Part shown: in pieces, positions 1 through 5,379 of the stretch
How positions within the stretch are numbered: position 1 is the stretch's first letter
How the letters are laid out: each line of letters opens with the position of its first letter
From: an uncultured Clostridia bacterium
Lineage (GTDB): Bacteria; Bacillota; Clostridia; Christensenellales; Borkfalkiaceae
Length of the DNA: 11,380 nt
Reading direction: 5' to 3'
NCBI GenBank assembly: GCA_905235815.1
Contig: CAJOMT010000033.1
Location: 1 to 11,380 of the forward strand
Program-made: the position numbers and the translations under genes
Notes under the pieces: generated by a model
What the model was told of the DNA's origin: nothing
Database searches by the model: none
The model's input: only the letters and a program-made list of their open reading frames with translations

Positions 1-2
1 AG

Positions 3-110
3 TTTAAGAGAAAAGGCAAAAAAATATATATCTCTTATCACATAGACGGCGAGGAGAAGAATATAGTATACGATACTGAAAGAGGGGAAATAAATGCAGG
101 ACAGAACTAA
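3..110 (+). CDS. 3' end of an unidentified gene (partial)
   Basis: An open frame runs from the left edge of the window (first full codon at base 3) to a TAA at 108-110. It encodes 35 residues, ending in ...VYDTERGEINAGQN. The stretch is rich in charged residues and beta-like hydrophobic patterns, and no motif identifies a family. It overlaps the next gene's start by 17 bases, and that gene's SD site lies inside it, as expected for two co-translated genes. The frame is short, so it is called mainly because of this overlap and because it stays open to the window edge. Its function is unknown. Confidence 0.55.
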   Translation, partial: FKRKGKKIYISYHIDGEEKNIVYDTERGEINAGQN

Positions 111-1533
111 AAAGATATTCGGAAACGAAATAGACGGAAAAACCGTTAAAAGCGCCGAAAAGTCAAAGCGAAAGTATATCAAAAAATACGGCGACGATTC
201 GGATAAGGACTATAAAATATCCTTTAAACCTATCGAAGCGTTGGATTTTATGGGCGCAAGCAATATAGTTTTCGGGGAAGAAAACTCAGAAATGGAAGAC
301 AATGCGCTAATCGTGGGCAATATCCGAATGGGATTTGGGCATTACAGAATATCCATAGCGATGGCGTCTTGTGCGGCGGCGCTCGGATTTAAACCGTACT
401 GGCTCGACCTCGCCTCGTTCGATGCAACCGGCTCGAAGATGATAAGAGAGCAAAACGATATGTATTCTCTTGCGTCGAGAATATCCCAAAAATCGAGATT
501 GTTCAACAAAATCGTGTGGGAGCCGTTAAACAGCGAGGGGTTTAAGAAGATAACCTATAACGCAAAAGACCAAAAGAACAGCGAACTTTTGGTTCCCATT
601 TTCAAAAACATAAGAAAGGACGTTCCGTATATAGCTACGCACGTCTGGCCGAGTCAAGGCGCAATACACGCAGGAATGAAAAACGTGGTAAACGCAATAC
701 CTGACAACTGGCCTATGGGACTTCACCTTTCGGAAGGGGCGATACACGCCGTGCAGACTCCGTTTGCGTATCTCGGCTATAAGACGCTCGACGGTTTTGC
801 GAAAGAAAACTTAAACGGCATACCCGAAGCTCAACTGAAAATGGTGGGAAGATTTATCGACCACGAACTGCTCGTCAACCTCGAAGATGACAATGCGAAA
901 AGGAGAGCGAGGGTAAGAGAGGACAAGCCGTTGAGGATATTGATGACCGTCGGCGGCGCAGGCGCAGGCTTCGATATGTTTGCGGCTATGGTAAAGCACC
1001 TCTTGCCTGAGGTGGAGAAGAAGAAAGTTGCACTTTTTATCAATTTCGGCGACCACGAGGACGTATACGATAAACTTATGAAAGAGATAGGCGGAGTCGA
1101 GTGTAAGAAGTATTTCAACGATTTCGACAACTTCAAAAATCTTGTATCCTACCTTAAAGACGGCGAAGCGGAGGGTATATACGCCGTGTGTAACGACGAC
1201 ATATTCCAAGCGGTATATTCCACTAACCTGCTTATGCCGGTATGCGACTTGCTTGTAACCAAGCCGAGCGAACTTGCGTATTACCCGATACCGAAGATAT
1301 TCATGAAGCATATCGGCGGACACGAGGTGTACGGAGCGATAAACGGCAGGGAGATAGGAGATTCGCTCAGCGAATATCCCACGGCGAAGAGAATAAACGC
1401 AATGCTGGATAAAATTTTATCTGACGAAGATATAATTCCGCACCTATGCGACAGAATAGACGAACTTAAAAAGCAAGGCTATTACGATGGCGCTTACGAG
1501 TGCGTAAAGCTTGCGAGCGGACAAAAAAAATAA
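94..1533 (+). CDS. GT-B glycosyltransferase-like protein, family uncertain
   Basis: This 479-residue soluble protein has no signal peptide or membrane segment. After a basic N-terminal region (about 1-50), residues 75-87 (GNIRMGFGHYRIS) resemble the Gly-rich GxGH loop that opens the N-terminal domain of MGDG synthase, UgtP and MurG type GT-B glycosyltransferases. A second Rossmann-like start follows at 281-300 (MTVGGAGAGFDMF). Residues 384-402 (CDLLVTKPSELAYYPIPKI) resemble the acceptor-side 'D-x-hydrophobic-T-K-P-G' donor-binding region of those enzymes, with Ser in place of the usual Gly. Two Rossmann halves in this order fit a GT-B fold, but the overall sequence is not a standard MGDG synthase or MurG, so sugar donor and acceptor are unknown. 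The start at 94 is supported by GAGGGG at 82-87, six bases upstream, and translation is probably coupled to the preceding gene. A role in glycolipid or envelope synthesis is inference. Confidence 0.6.
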   Translation: MQDRTKKIFGNEIDGKTVKSAEKSKRKYIKKYGDDSDKDYKISFKPIEALDFMGASNIVFGEENSEMEDNALIVGNIRMGFGHYRISIAMASCAAALGFKPYWLDLASFDATGSKMIREQNDMYSLASRISQKSRLFNKIVWEPLNSEGFKKITYNAKDQKNSELLVPIFKNIRKDVPYIATHVWPSQGAIHAGMKNVVNAIPDNWPMGLHLSEGAIHAVQTPFAYLGYKTLDGFAKENLNGIPEAQLKMVGRFIDHELLVNLEDDNAKRRARVREDKPLRILMTVGGAGAGFDMFAAMVKHLLPEVEKKKVALFINFGDHEDVYDKLMKEIGGVECKKYFNDFDNFKNLVSYLKDGEAEGIYAVCNDDIFQAVYSTNLLMPVCDLLVTKPSELAYYPIPKIFMKHIGGHEVYGAINGREIGDSLSEYPTAKRINAMLDKILSDEDIIPHLCDRIDELKKQGYYDGAYECVKLASGQKK

Positions 1534-1541
1534 GAAAAAAG

Positions 1542-1580
1542 GCAGGGGAAACGCCGCAAGTTATGCGGCGTTTCCCTTGC
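1542..1580. terminator. 17-bp perfect-stem hairpin after the glycosyltransferase-like gene
   Basis: Bases 1542-1558 pair with 1564-1580 (one G-U pair) around the 5-base loop AGTTA. On the plus strand no immediate T-tract follows; a T7 run occurs only about 20 bases later. On the minus strand the stem is followed by a T-rich run (complement of 1521-1540), so as an intrinsic terminator it reads better leftward. For the plus-strand gene it may act as a 3'-end stabiliser or an imperfect terminator. Confidence 0.6.
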
Positions 1581-1626
1581 AATAAAATGCTTATTAAAAA
1601 TTTTTTTATTTAATATTTTAAAATAC

Positions 1627-1655
1627 TTTACTTTTACGATAAATTGTATTATAAT
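1627..1655 (+). promoter_or_regulatory. Sigma-A type promoter of the tRNA-Pro gene
   Basis: A -35 box TTTACT (1627-1632) and a consensus -10 box TATAAT (1650-1655) are separated by 17 bases. The tRNA 5' end lies 24 bases downstream, a suitable distance for a short leader removed by RNase P. The tRNA therefore appears to be transcribed alone. Confidence 0.7.
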
Positions 1656-1678
1656 ATCTACGCTGAATAGTTGCATAT

Positions 1679-1755
1679 CTGGGTGTAGCGCAGTTTGGTA
1701 GCGCGCTTGAATGGGGTTCAAGAGGCCGGAAGTTCAAATCTTCTCACTCAGACCA
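1679..1755 (+). tRNA. tRNA-Pro, anticodon GGG
   Basis: The 77-nt cloverleaf is complete with an encoded CCA. The acceptor stem CTGGGTG/CACTCAG has one G-U pair. The D stem is GCGC/GCGC with loop AGTTTGGTA. The anticodon stem is CTTGA/TCAAG with loop ATGGGGT, giving anticodon GGG (codon CCC, and CCU by wobble) followed by G37, typical of proline tRNAs. The variable loop is AGGCC, the T stem GGAAG/CTTCT, the T loop TTCAAAT, and the discriminator base A73. It has its own promoter and terminator. Its last 21 bases recur exactly at 1891-1911. Confidence 0.95.
1735..1755 (+). repeat. Direct repeat, copy 1 (tRNA-Pro 3' end)
   Basis: These 21 bases cover part of the T loop, the T-stem 3' strand, the acceptor 3' strand, A73 and CCA. 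They are identical to 1891-1911. The shared run includes CTTCTCACTCAGACCA. The offset is 156 bp. Confidence 0.85.
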
Positions 1756-1760
1756 CAAAT

Positions 1761-1784
1761 GCAGGGGTTTCCCCTGCTTTTTTT
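1761..1784 (+). terminator. Intrinsic terminator of tRNA-Pro
   Basis: A 7-bp GC-rich stem GCAGGGG/CCCCTGC (1761-1767 with 1771-1777), loop TTT, is followed at once by T7 (1778-1784). It begins six bases after the CCA end. Confidence 0.9.
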
Positions 1785-1890
1785 GTGCCTTGGTGAGAAG
1801 TATTCCTTTCGGCACGGCGTTTCCGCCGAGCCGGAAGTGACTCGATTGCGCCTTCGGCGAACAATCGCTATTCCGTCGCTTCGCTCCTTA
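1785..1890. repeat. Compact structured intergenic element between the tRNA terminator and the duplicated tRNA end
   Basis: This GC-richer block lies in otherwise AT-rich intergenic DNA. It holds two hairpins. One is at 1807-1836, with CGGC/GCCG at its centre, an A-A mismatch and a lower stem. The other is at 1843-1867, with CGATTG/CAATCG outside and CGCC/GGCG inside and a 2-base bulge. GTGAGAAG at 1793-1800 is the inverse of CTTCTCAC at 1896-1903, so the element and the duplicated tRNA end could fold as one closed structure. The only open frames through it are built from the repeat itself and are not credible genes. It looks like a small non-coding repeat of the MITE or REP kind, but copy number cannot be judged from one window. 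Confidence 0.5.
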
Positions 1891-1911
1891 CAAATCTTCT
1901 CACTCAGACCA
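1891..1911 (+). repeat. Direct repeat, copy 2 (displaced tRNA-Pro 3' end)
   Basis: This is an exact 21-base copy of the 3' end of the tRNA-Pro gene, including CCA. No tRNA body precedes it. Such duplicated tRNA ends are the classic footprint of att-site integration at a tRNA gene, though here only about 135 bp lie between the copies and no integrase is present. Confidence 0.85.
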
Positions 1912-1912
1912 T

Positions 1913-1984
1913 AAAAGTTAGTAGTTGAAAGGCGAGCGGGCAATTGCAGCCCGTGAGTAGCCAACAATGTACTAACTTTTTTTT
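1913..1984 (+). terminator. Long branched terminator-like hairpin with T8 tail
   Basis: An 11-bp outer stem (1913-1923 with 1970-1980, AAAAGTTAGTA/TACTAACTTTT) encloses further pairing: GTT/AAC, GGC/GCC and CGGGC/GCCCG around AATTGCA. A run of eight Ts (1977-1984) closes the 3' side, oriented for the plus strand. It is larger than a normal terminator and could be the end of a small structured RNA, but no matching promoter was found directly upstream. Confidence 0.55.
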
Positions 1985-2009
1985 ATCTGAAACACTATAC
2001 GGGTTTGAA

Positions 2010-2048
2010 TCAAAAAAAGGTATTATCTGCATTTGCGGATAATACCTT
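2010..2048 (-). terminator. Intrinsic terminator of spoVG
   Basis: A 14-bp stem (2017-2030 with 2035-2048, one G-U pair), loop ATTT, is followed on the minus strand by a T7 run (complement of 2012-2018). It lies about 50 bases past the spoVG stop. A smaller hairpin, AACGGG/CCCGTT (2076-2081 with 2089-2094), sits between them. Confidence 0.85.
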
Positions 2049-2098
2049 CTTTAAATAAATTATTCAAAATACGAAAACGGGTATGTAGCCCGTTACGA

Positions 2099-2368
2099 TT
2101 ACTGTTCTTGTGCGACTTGAATTTTATAAGCGTTTAAAACCGCATCGATAACTTCTTGTCTTGTTTCGGTGTTTATTGGGTGAGCAATATCTTTATATTC
2201 TCCCTCTCCCGTCTTTCTGCTCGGCATAGCAATAAAATGCCCTTCATTGCCCTCAATAATCTTAATATCGTGGATTACAAAACAATCGTCGATAGTAATT
2301 GAGGCGACCGCTTTAAGTTTACTGTCCTGCTTTTGTACAAGACGAACTCTGACATCTGAAATTTTCAT
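2099..2368 (-). CDS. spoVG: SpoVG, septation/sporulation regulator
   Basis: The gene encodes 89 residues, within the usual 84-97 of the family. The opening MKISDVRVRLV, the central SITIDDCFVIHDIKIIEG, and the FIAMPSRKTGEGEYKDIAHPI region are diagnostic of SpoVG. In Bacillus it affects asymmetric septation and sporulation, and in Listeria and Staphylococcus it binds DNA or RNA and tunes virulence and envelope genes. It is a cytoplasmic protein. The frame stays open upstream for 61 more codons, but that part is low-complexity AT-rich DNA covering the promoter. The ATG at 2368 has AGGAG seven bases upstream (complement 2376-2380) and matches the family N-terminus. The gene is monocistronic, with its own promoter and terminator, and diverges from murC. 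spoVG is also present in non-sporulating Firmicutes, so it does not prove sporulation. Confidence 0.96.
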   Translation of the reverse strand: MKISDVRVRLVQKQDSKLKAVASITIDDCFVIHDIKIIEGNEGHFIAMPSRKTGEGEYKDIAHPINTETRQEVIDAVLNAYKIQVAQEQ

Positions 2369-2425
2369 TTTTTCACTCCTCATAATATATTTCGTCGAGA
2401 GCAAGCGCCAACTCAACTTTATTAT

Positions 2426-2454
2426 ATAATACACCATTTTTTTGCATTTTTCAA
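2426..2454 (-). promoter_or_regulatory. Promoter of spoVG (minus strand)
   Basis: On the minus strand, TTGAAA (complement of 2449-2454) and TATTAT (complement of 2426-2431) are separated by 17 bases, a good sigma-A match. In Bacillus spoVG is a sigma-H gene repressed by AbrB through an A/T-rich upstream box. Here A/T tracts lie at 2465-2503, just upstream of the -35, so similar control is possible but not shown. Confidence 0.65.
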
Positions 2455-2461
2455 CAAGATA

Positions 2462-2505
2462 CCGAAAAAAAATTAAAAAATATTCGATTTTTTTTAATTT
2501 TTTGG
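2462..2505. repeat. A/T-tract inverted repeat between spoVG and murC
   Basis: A8-TT-A6 (2465-2480) and T8-AA-T6 (2488-2503) form an imperfect inverted repeat flanked by CC and GG. It could be an UP element for spoVG, a bent-DNA regulator site, or a weak two-way terminator. No clear promoter for murC was found to its right. Confidence 0.5.
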
Positions 2506-2538
2506 TAAATTTACGTCTTAAAAAGCATAAAATGGGAT

Positions 2539-3870
2539 ATGAACAACTCAAATCACAGTTTAAGAGTTCACTTTATCGGCATAGGCGGTGTGAGTATGAG
2601 TAGCCTTGCCGAATACTTAAATCGGGTAGGTTTTATAGTCAGCGGCAGCGATATAACGACTTCCGAGTACACCGACGCACTTGTGAAAGACGGCGTCGAA
2701 GTTATGATCGGGCATAGTGCGGAGAACGTAGACGGCGCACAAGTAGTGGTTTACAATTCTGCGATCGGAGAGGACAACGAAGAACTAAATGCGGCAAAAG
2801 CAAATAAGTCGTATATACTTTCGAGAGCGGAACTTCTTAAAATGATTTCCGAAAATTTCAAAACGAGAATAGGGGTTAGCGGTTGCCACGGAAAGACCAC
2901 CGTAACTTGTATGATTGCTCATATTCTGAAATGCGCAAATGAGCAGTTTTGCGCCCATATCGGCGGCAACGACAATGAATTCGGAAACGGCTATTTCGGC
3001 GGTAGCGAGTATTTTGTAACCGAGGTATGCGAATACAAGAAGAATATCGATAAATTCGATGCGGAAGTTGCCGTGTGTCTGATTGCCGCACCCGATCATC
3101 TCGAATGTTATGACGGCGAAAAGGACTTGTTCAACTCGTATAAAAATTTTTTAAAAAAGGCAAAGATAGCGATTTTCCGCTCCGAAGACAAAAACCTCGC
3201 CGATTATGATTATGACAATAAAATAACGTTTTCAGCCGATACGAGTGGCGACTACTACCCGACGAACATATCCGAAAAAGCAGGGAAGTACAGATTTACA
3301 CTCAATAAGAGGGGCGAGAGGATATGCGATATAAAGTTAAACGTATACGGAGAGCATAACGTAGTAAACGCCGTGGCGGCGTGCGCCTGCGCAATGGAAC
3401 TCGGTATAGACGCCGCTTGCGTCAAGGGCGGAATAGAAAAATTTACGGGCACAAAGCGCAGATTTGAAAAAATCGGCAAGATAAACGGCTGTGCGGTATT
3501 TGCCGATTATGCGCATCACCCCGACGAAATAAACGCCGCGCTTTCTACTGCGGAAAAAATTTGCAAGGGTAGATTATTCGTCGTGTTTCAGCCGCATACG
3601 TATTCGAGAACGCTATTATTAAAAGAAAAATTCTTGGACTCGCTCGGCAAAATCGATAATCTTATCATTTATAAAACTTTTCCGGCAAGAGAGGAATATA
3701 TAAAAGGCGGCTCGGCATACGATCTCTACGTAGCGCTCAATAAAAAAGGCGTATATATGGCAGATCCCGACGCACTGCAATATTATTTAAAGAAAAATTT
3801 AAAGCGAGACGATATGCTGCTCGTTTTGGGTGCAGGAGATATCTATAAACTCATAAAAGCCCGTCTATAA
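2539..3870 (+). CDS. murC: UDP-N-acetylmuramate--L-alanine ligase
   Basis: MurC is the cytoplasmic ATP-dependent ligase that adds L-alanine to UDP-MurNAc, the first peptide step of peptidoglycan synthesis. The 443 residues carry the three Mur-ligase domains. An N-terminal UDP-binding domain has GIGGVSMSSLA (14-24). The ATPase domain has P-loop GCHGKTT (115-121) and the family GEHNVVNA (271-278). The C-terminal domain has RRFE (307-310), DYAHHPDE (323-330), QPHTYSRT (351-358) and LGAGD (430-434). The HHP and GxHNxxN motifs separate it from MurD, MurE and MurF. At 180-190 the usual N-x-E-x-D-H pattern reads LIAAPDHLEC, so Asp-His is kept but the preceding Asn and Glu are not obvious. The SD is weak (only GGGAT directly before the ATG), but the start matches the family. 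It lies apart from the main division and cell-wall cluster, next to spoVG. Confidence 0.95.
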   Translation: MNNSNHSLRVHFIGIGGVSMSSLAEYLNRVGFIVSGSDITTSEYTDALVKDGVEVMIGHSAENVDGAQVVVYNSAIGEDNEELNAAKANKSYILSRAELLKMISENFKTRIGVSGCHGKTTVTCMIAHILKCANEQFCAHIGGNDNEFGNGYFGGSEYFVTEVCEYKKNIDKFDAEVAVCLIAAPDHLECYDGEKDLFNSYKNFLKKAKIAIFRSEDKNLADYDYDNKITFSADTSGDYYPTNISEKAGKYRFTLNKRGERICDIKLNVYGEHNVVNAVAACACAMELGIDAACVKGGIEKFTGTKRRFEKIGKINGCAVFADYAHHPDEINAALSTAEKICKGRLFVVFQPHTYSRTLLLKEKFLDSLGKIDNLIIYKTFPAREEYIKGGSAYDLYVALNKKGVYMADPDALQYYLKKNLKRDDMLLVLGAGDIYKLIKARL

Positions 3871-3899
3871 GTCGATAAACGACTTATAGACGGGCTTTT
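3855..3899. terminator. Convergent two-way terminator of murC and the dehydrogenase-like gene
   Basis: A perfect 20-bp stem (3855-3874 with 3880-3899) with loop ATAAA has AAAA and TTTT at its ends on both strands. The left arm overlaps the last codons and the TAA of murC. The minus-strand gene ends 14 bases to the right, so one hairpin probably serves both genes. Confidence 0.85.
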
Positions 3900-3912
3900 G
3901 AGACTAAAATAT

Positions 3913-4929
3913 TTAACCCATCATATTGATAAGTAAATTTTTCACTTCTTTTTTATCCTCGTAGTCTTGGCACATTTTTGCAATATTTTCATCTATGTTT
4001 TCCATTTTGGTAAGCGGCAGAGTGTAATTCGAAAAATCTATTGCCTTGTTTGCGAGGATATTTATCGCCGTTTTTTCGTTTCCGTAACCGCTCGTAATAA
4101 ACAGACATTCGAGTTGCTTGCCGAGTGCGAGTCCGAGCGGCGCTTTCACGCTTGTGTGGCAAAATCCCGCAAAGGCGACTTTACCGAAAGGTGCGGAAAG
4201 TTTTAACGCCGTTTCGCTCGAAACTTTCGTGCCGGTAATATATACGGTTTTACTTACCATTCTTCCGCCCGTTATAGCGGATACTTCTTTTTCGAGTTTT
4301 GCGCCCGATTTAACGGTATAATATATACCGGATTTTCTTGCGAGGAGCAGACCTTCTTCATCGTTATCGATGATTATCGGAACGCCTTGATAATAAATTA
4401 TCAATTGCGCAAGCGCCGAGCCGAATACCGACGAGCCGAAAATTGCGACGTGTTCGCCCTTTTCGATGTTCAGTTTATCTATTACCGAAAGCGCCAGAGA
4501 GACGTATTCGAGGTAGATGATTTCATCGTCCGGAATACTTGCGGGATATGTGTGTACGTCCGAAGTTTTAAGCACGGCGAAATCTTTTAAAAATCCGTCT
4601 ACGTTTTGTCCTGCGACTTGGAAATCGTAACATTTATCCGTATTTCCGTTAATGCAGTTATTGCATTTGCCGCATTCTCTCGTAGCCGAAATACAGACTT
4701 TCGTACTCTTTTTGAGATATTCGGTTTCGTACGGAAGTTCTGTAATTTGCCCTATAGCCATACGCCCCGGAATGATATTCAGCGGTTTTTCACTCATTAT
4801 AAACGCAATGTCGTCCTCGGTAATGAGTGTTTTCGTAATTTTGACCTTTACGCTGTCTATTTCCGAAAGAGGCTCTATCCTATTTATTTTTTCAAGTTTA
4901 CCTGTATCGGTAATTTGCCAACCTATCAT
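3913..4929 (-). CDS. Zinc-type MDR alcohol dehydrogenase-like protein with degenerate catalytic site
   Basis: This 338-residue protein of the medium-chain dehydrogenase/reductase superfamily is probably cytoplasmic. The structural-zinc lobe is intact: C86, C89, C92 and C100 in the pattern CGKCNNCINGNTDKC. The Rossmann segment IFGSSVFGSALAQLI (163-177) is followed by IIIDND (186-191), where an acidic residue after strand 2 favours NAD(H). The catalytic zinc ligands look lost. The usual Cys of 'CGSD' is replaced in LITEDD (35-40), and the usual PGHE reads PGRM (54-57). E141 in YLEYVSLALS may correspond to the conserved EP glutamate. It may therefore be a zinc-independent reductase or a non-catalytic relative, and the substrate is unknown. 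GGTG upstream gives a modest SD. The gene has its own promoter and stands alone on this strand. Confidence 0.75.
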   Translation of the reverse strand: MIGWQITDTGKLEKINRIEPLSEIDSVKVKITKTLITEDDIAFIMSEKPLNIIPGRMAIGQITELPYETEYLKKSTKVCISATRECGKCNNCINGNTDKCYDFQVAGQNVDGFLKDFAVLKTSDVHTYPASIPDDEIIYLEYVSLALSVIDKLNIEKGEHVAIFGSSVFGSALAQLIIYYQGVPIIIDNDEEGLLLARKSGIYYTVKSGAKLEKEVSAITGGRMVSKTVYITGTKVSSETALKLSAPFGKVAFAGFCHTSVKAPLGLALGKQLECLFITSGYGNEKTAINILANKAIDFSNYTLPLTKMENIDENIAKMCQDYEDKKEVKNLLINMMG

Positions 4930-4955
4930 TTAACACCTATAAATAAATCAATATA

Positions 4956-4984
4956 ATTATATCCCATTGAAAACATTTTTGCAA
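4956..4984 (-). promoter_or_regulatory. Promoter of the MDR dehydrogenase-like gene
   Basis: On the minus strand, TTGCAA (4979-4984) and TATAAT (complement of 4956-4961) are separated by 17 bases. The start codon lies 26 bases beyond the -10, with GGTG between them. Confidence 0.7.
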
Positions 4985-5038
4985 GTGAATTTACCTCAAA
5001 ATAAATAAAGAAAAATTTTATAATTATCAATTAAACAT

Positions 5039-5067
5039 TTGACAATCGGAAAAAAATAATATATAAT
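5039..5067 (+). promoter_or_regulatory. Consensus sigma-A promoter of rpmE
   Basis: A perfect TTGACA (5039-5044), a 17-base spacer and a perfect TATAAT (5062-5067) make this the strongest promoter seen in the window. It fits a ribosomal protein gene that heads an operon. No T-box or long structured leader is visible in the roughly 40-base 5' region. Confidence 0.88.
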
Positions 5068-5113
5068 AGCAAATGTATTGTTTTAAAGCATAAAATTTAG
5101 TGAGGTGAGAGTA

Positions 5114-5317
5114 ATGAAAGCGGAGATACATCCTAATTATAAACTTGTTACCGTTCAATGCGCTTGCGGAGAAACTTTCCAGACCGGAACGACCAAAGAC
5201 GTAGACGTAATAAAAGTTGATATTTGCAGTAAATGTCACCCGTTCTTTACCGGCAAGCAGAAACTTGTCGATACCGGCGGACGTGTGGATAAATTCAAAA
5301 AAAGATACAGTCTTTAA
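5114..5317 (+). CDS. rpmE: 50S ribosomal protein L31 (zinc-binding type)
   Basis: The 67-residue protein is a normal length for L31. It opens MKAEIHPNYK, typical of the family, and keeps the zinc-binding cysteines C16, C18, C38 and C41 (CAC and CSKC). It is therefore the zinc-containing C+ form rather than the zinc-free YtiA form. L31 bridges the ribosomal subunits from the 50S side. A GTG nine bases upstream is in frame, but it forms part of the SD sequence GAGGTGAG, so the ATG at 5114 is the real start. It is first in a run of translation genes (rpmE, prmC, prfA), an order common in Clostridia and Bacilli. Confidence 0.96.
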   Translation: MKAEIHPNYKLVTVQCACGETFQTGTTKDVDVIKVDICSKCHPFFTGKQKLVDTGGRVDKFKKRYSL

Positions 5318-5341
5318 TTTTCGGACTGGATTCGGTGTAAT

Positions 5342-5375
5342 GGGCTGTCGCTGACGTGACGACCCTTTATTTTTT
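5342..5375 (+). terminator. Candidate attenuator or leaky terminator after rpmE
   Basis: GTCG (5347-5350) pairs with CGAC (5360-5363), extended by GG/CC across a 2-base bulge, and is followed by TTTATTTTTT (5366-5375). The next start codon follows five bases after the T-run. It may reduce readthrough from the strong rpmE promoter into the downstream genes. The stem is short, so this is tentative. Confidence 0.4.
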
Positions 5376-5379
5376 GTCT

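Noticed and set aside
811..1323. 170-codon minus-strand open frame inside the glycosyltransferase-like gene
   Set aside because: It lies wholly antisense to a well-supported gene, has no SD or recognisable domain, and is explained by the codon bias of the plus-strand gene.
1711..1967. Open frames on both strands across the tRNA and the downstream element, containing a repeated QIFSLRP-like peptide
   Set aside because: The repeated peptide is the duplicated tRNA 3' end read as protein. The frames cross a tRNA, a terminator and hairpins and have no SD site.
2369..2551. N-terminal extension of SpoVG by 61 codons
   Set aside because: The extension covers the promoter and A/T tracts, has no family similarity, and the ATG at 2368 has a good SD and fits SpoVG length.
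3967..4956. Several plus-strand open frames inside the dehydrogenase-like gene
   Set aside because: They are antisense shadows of the gene with zinc-lobe cysteines, Rossmann motif, promoter and SD. None has a start context.
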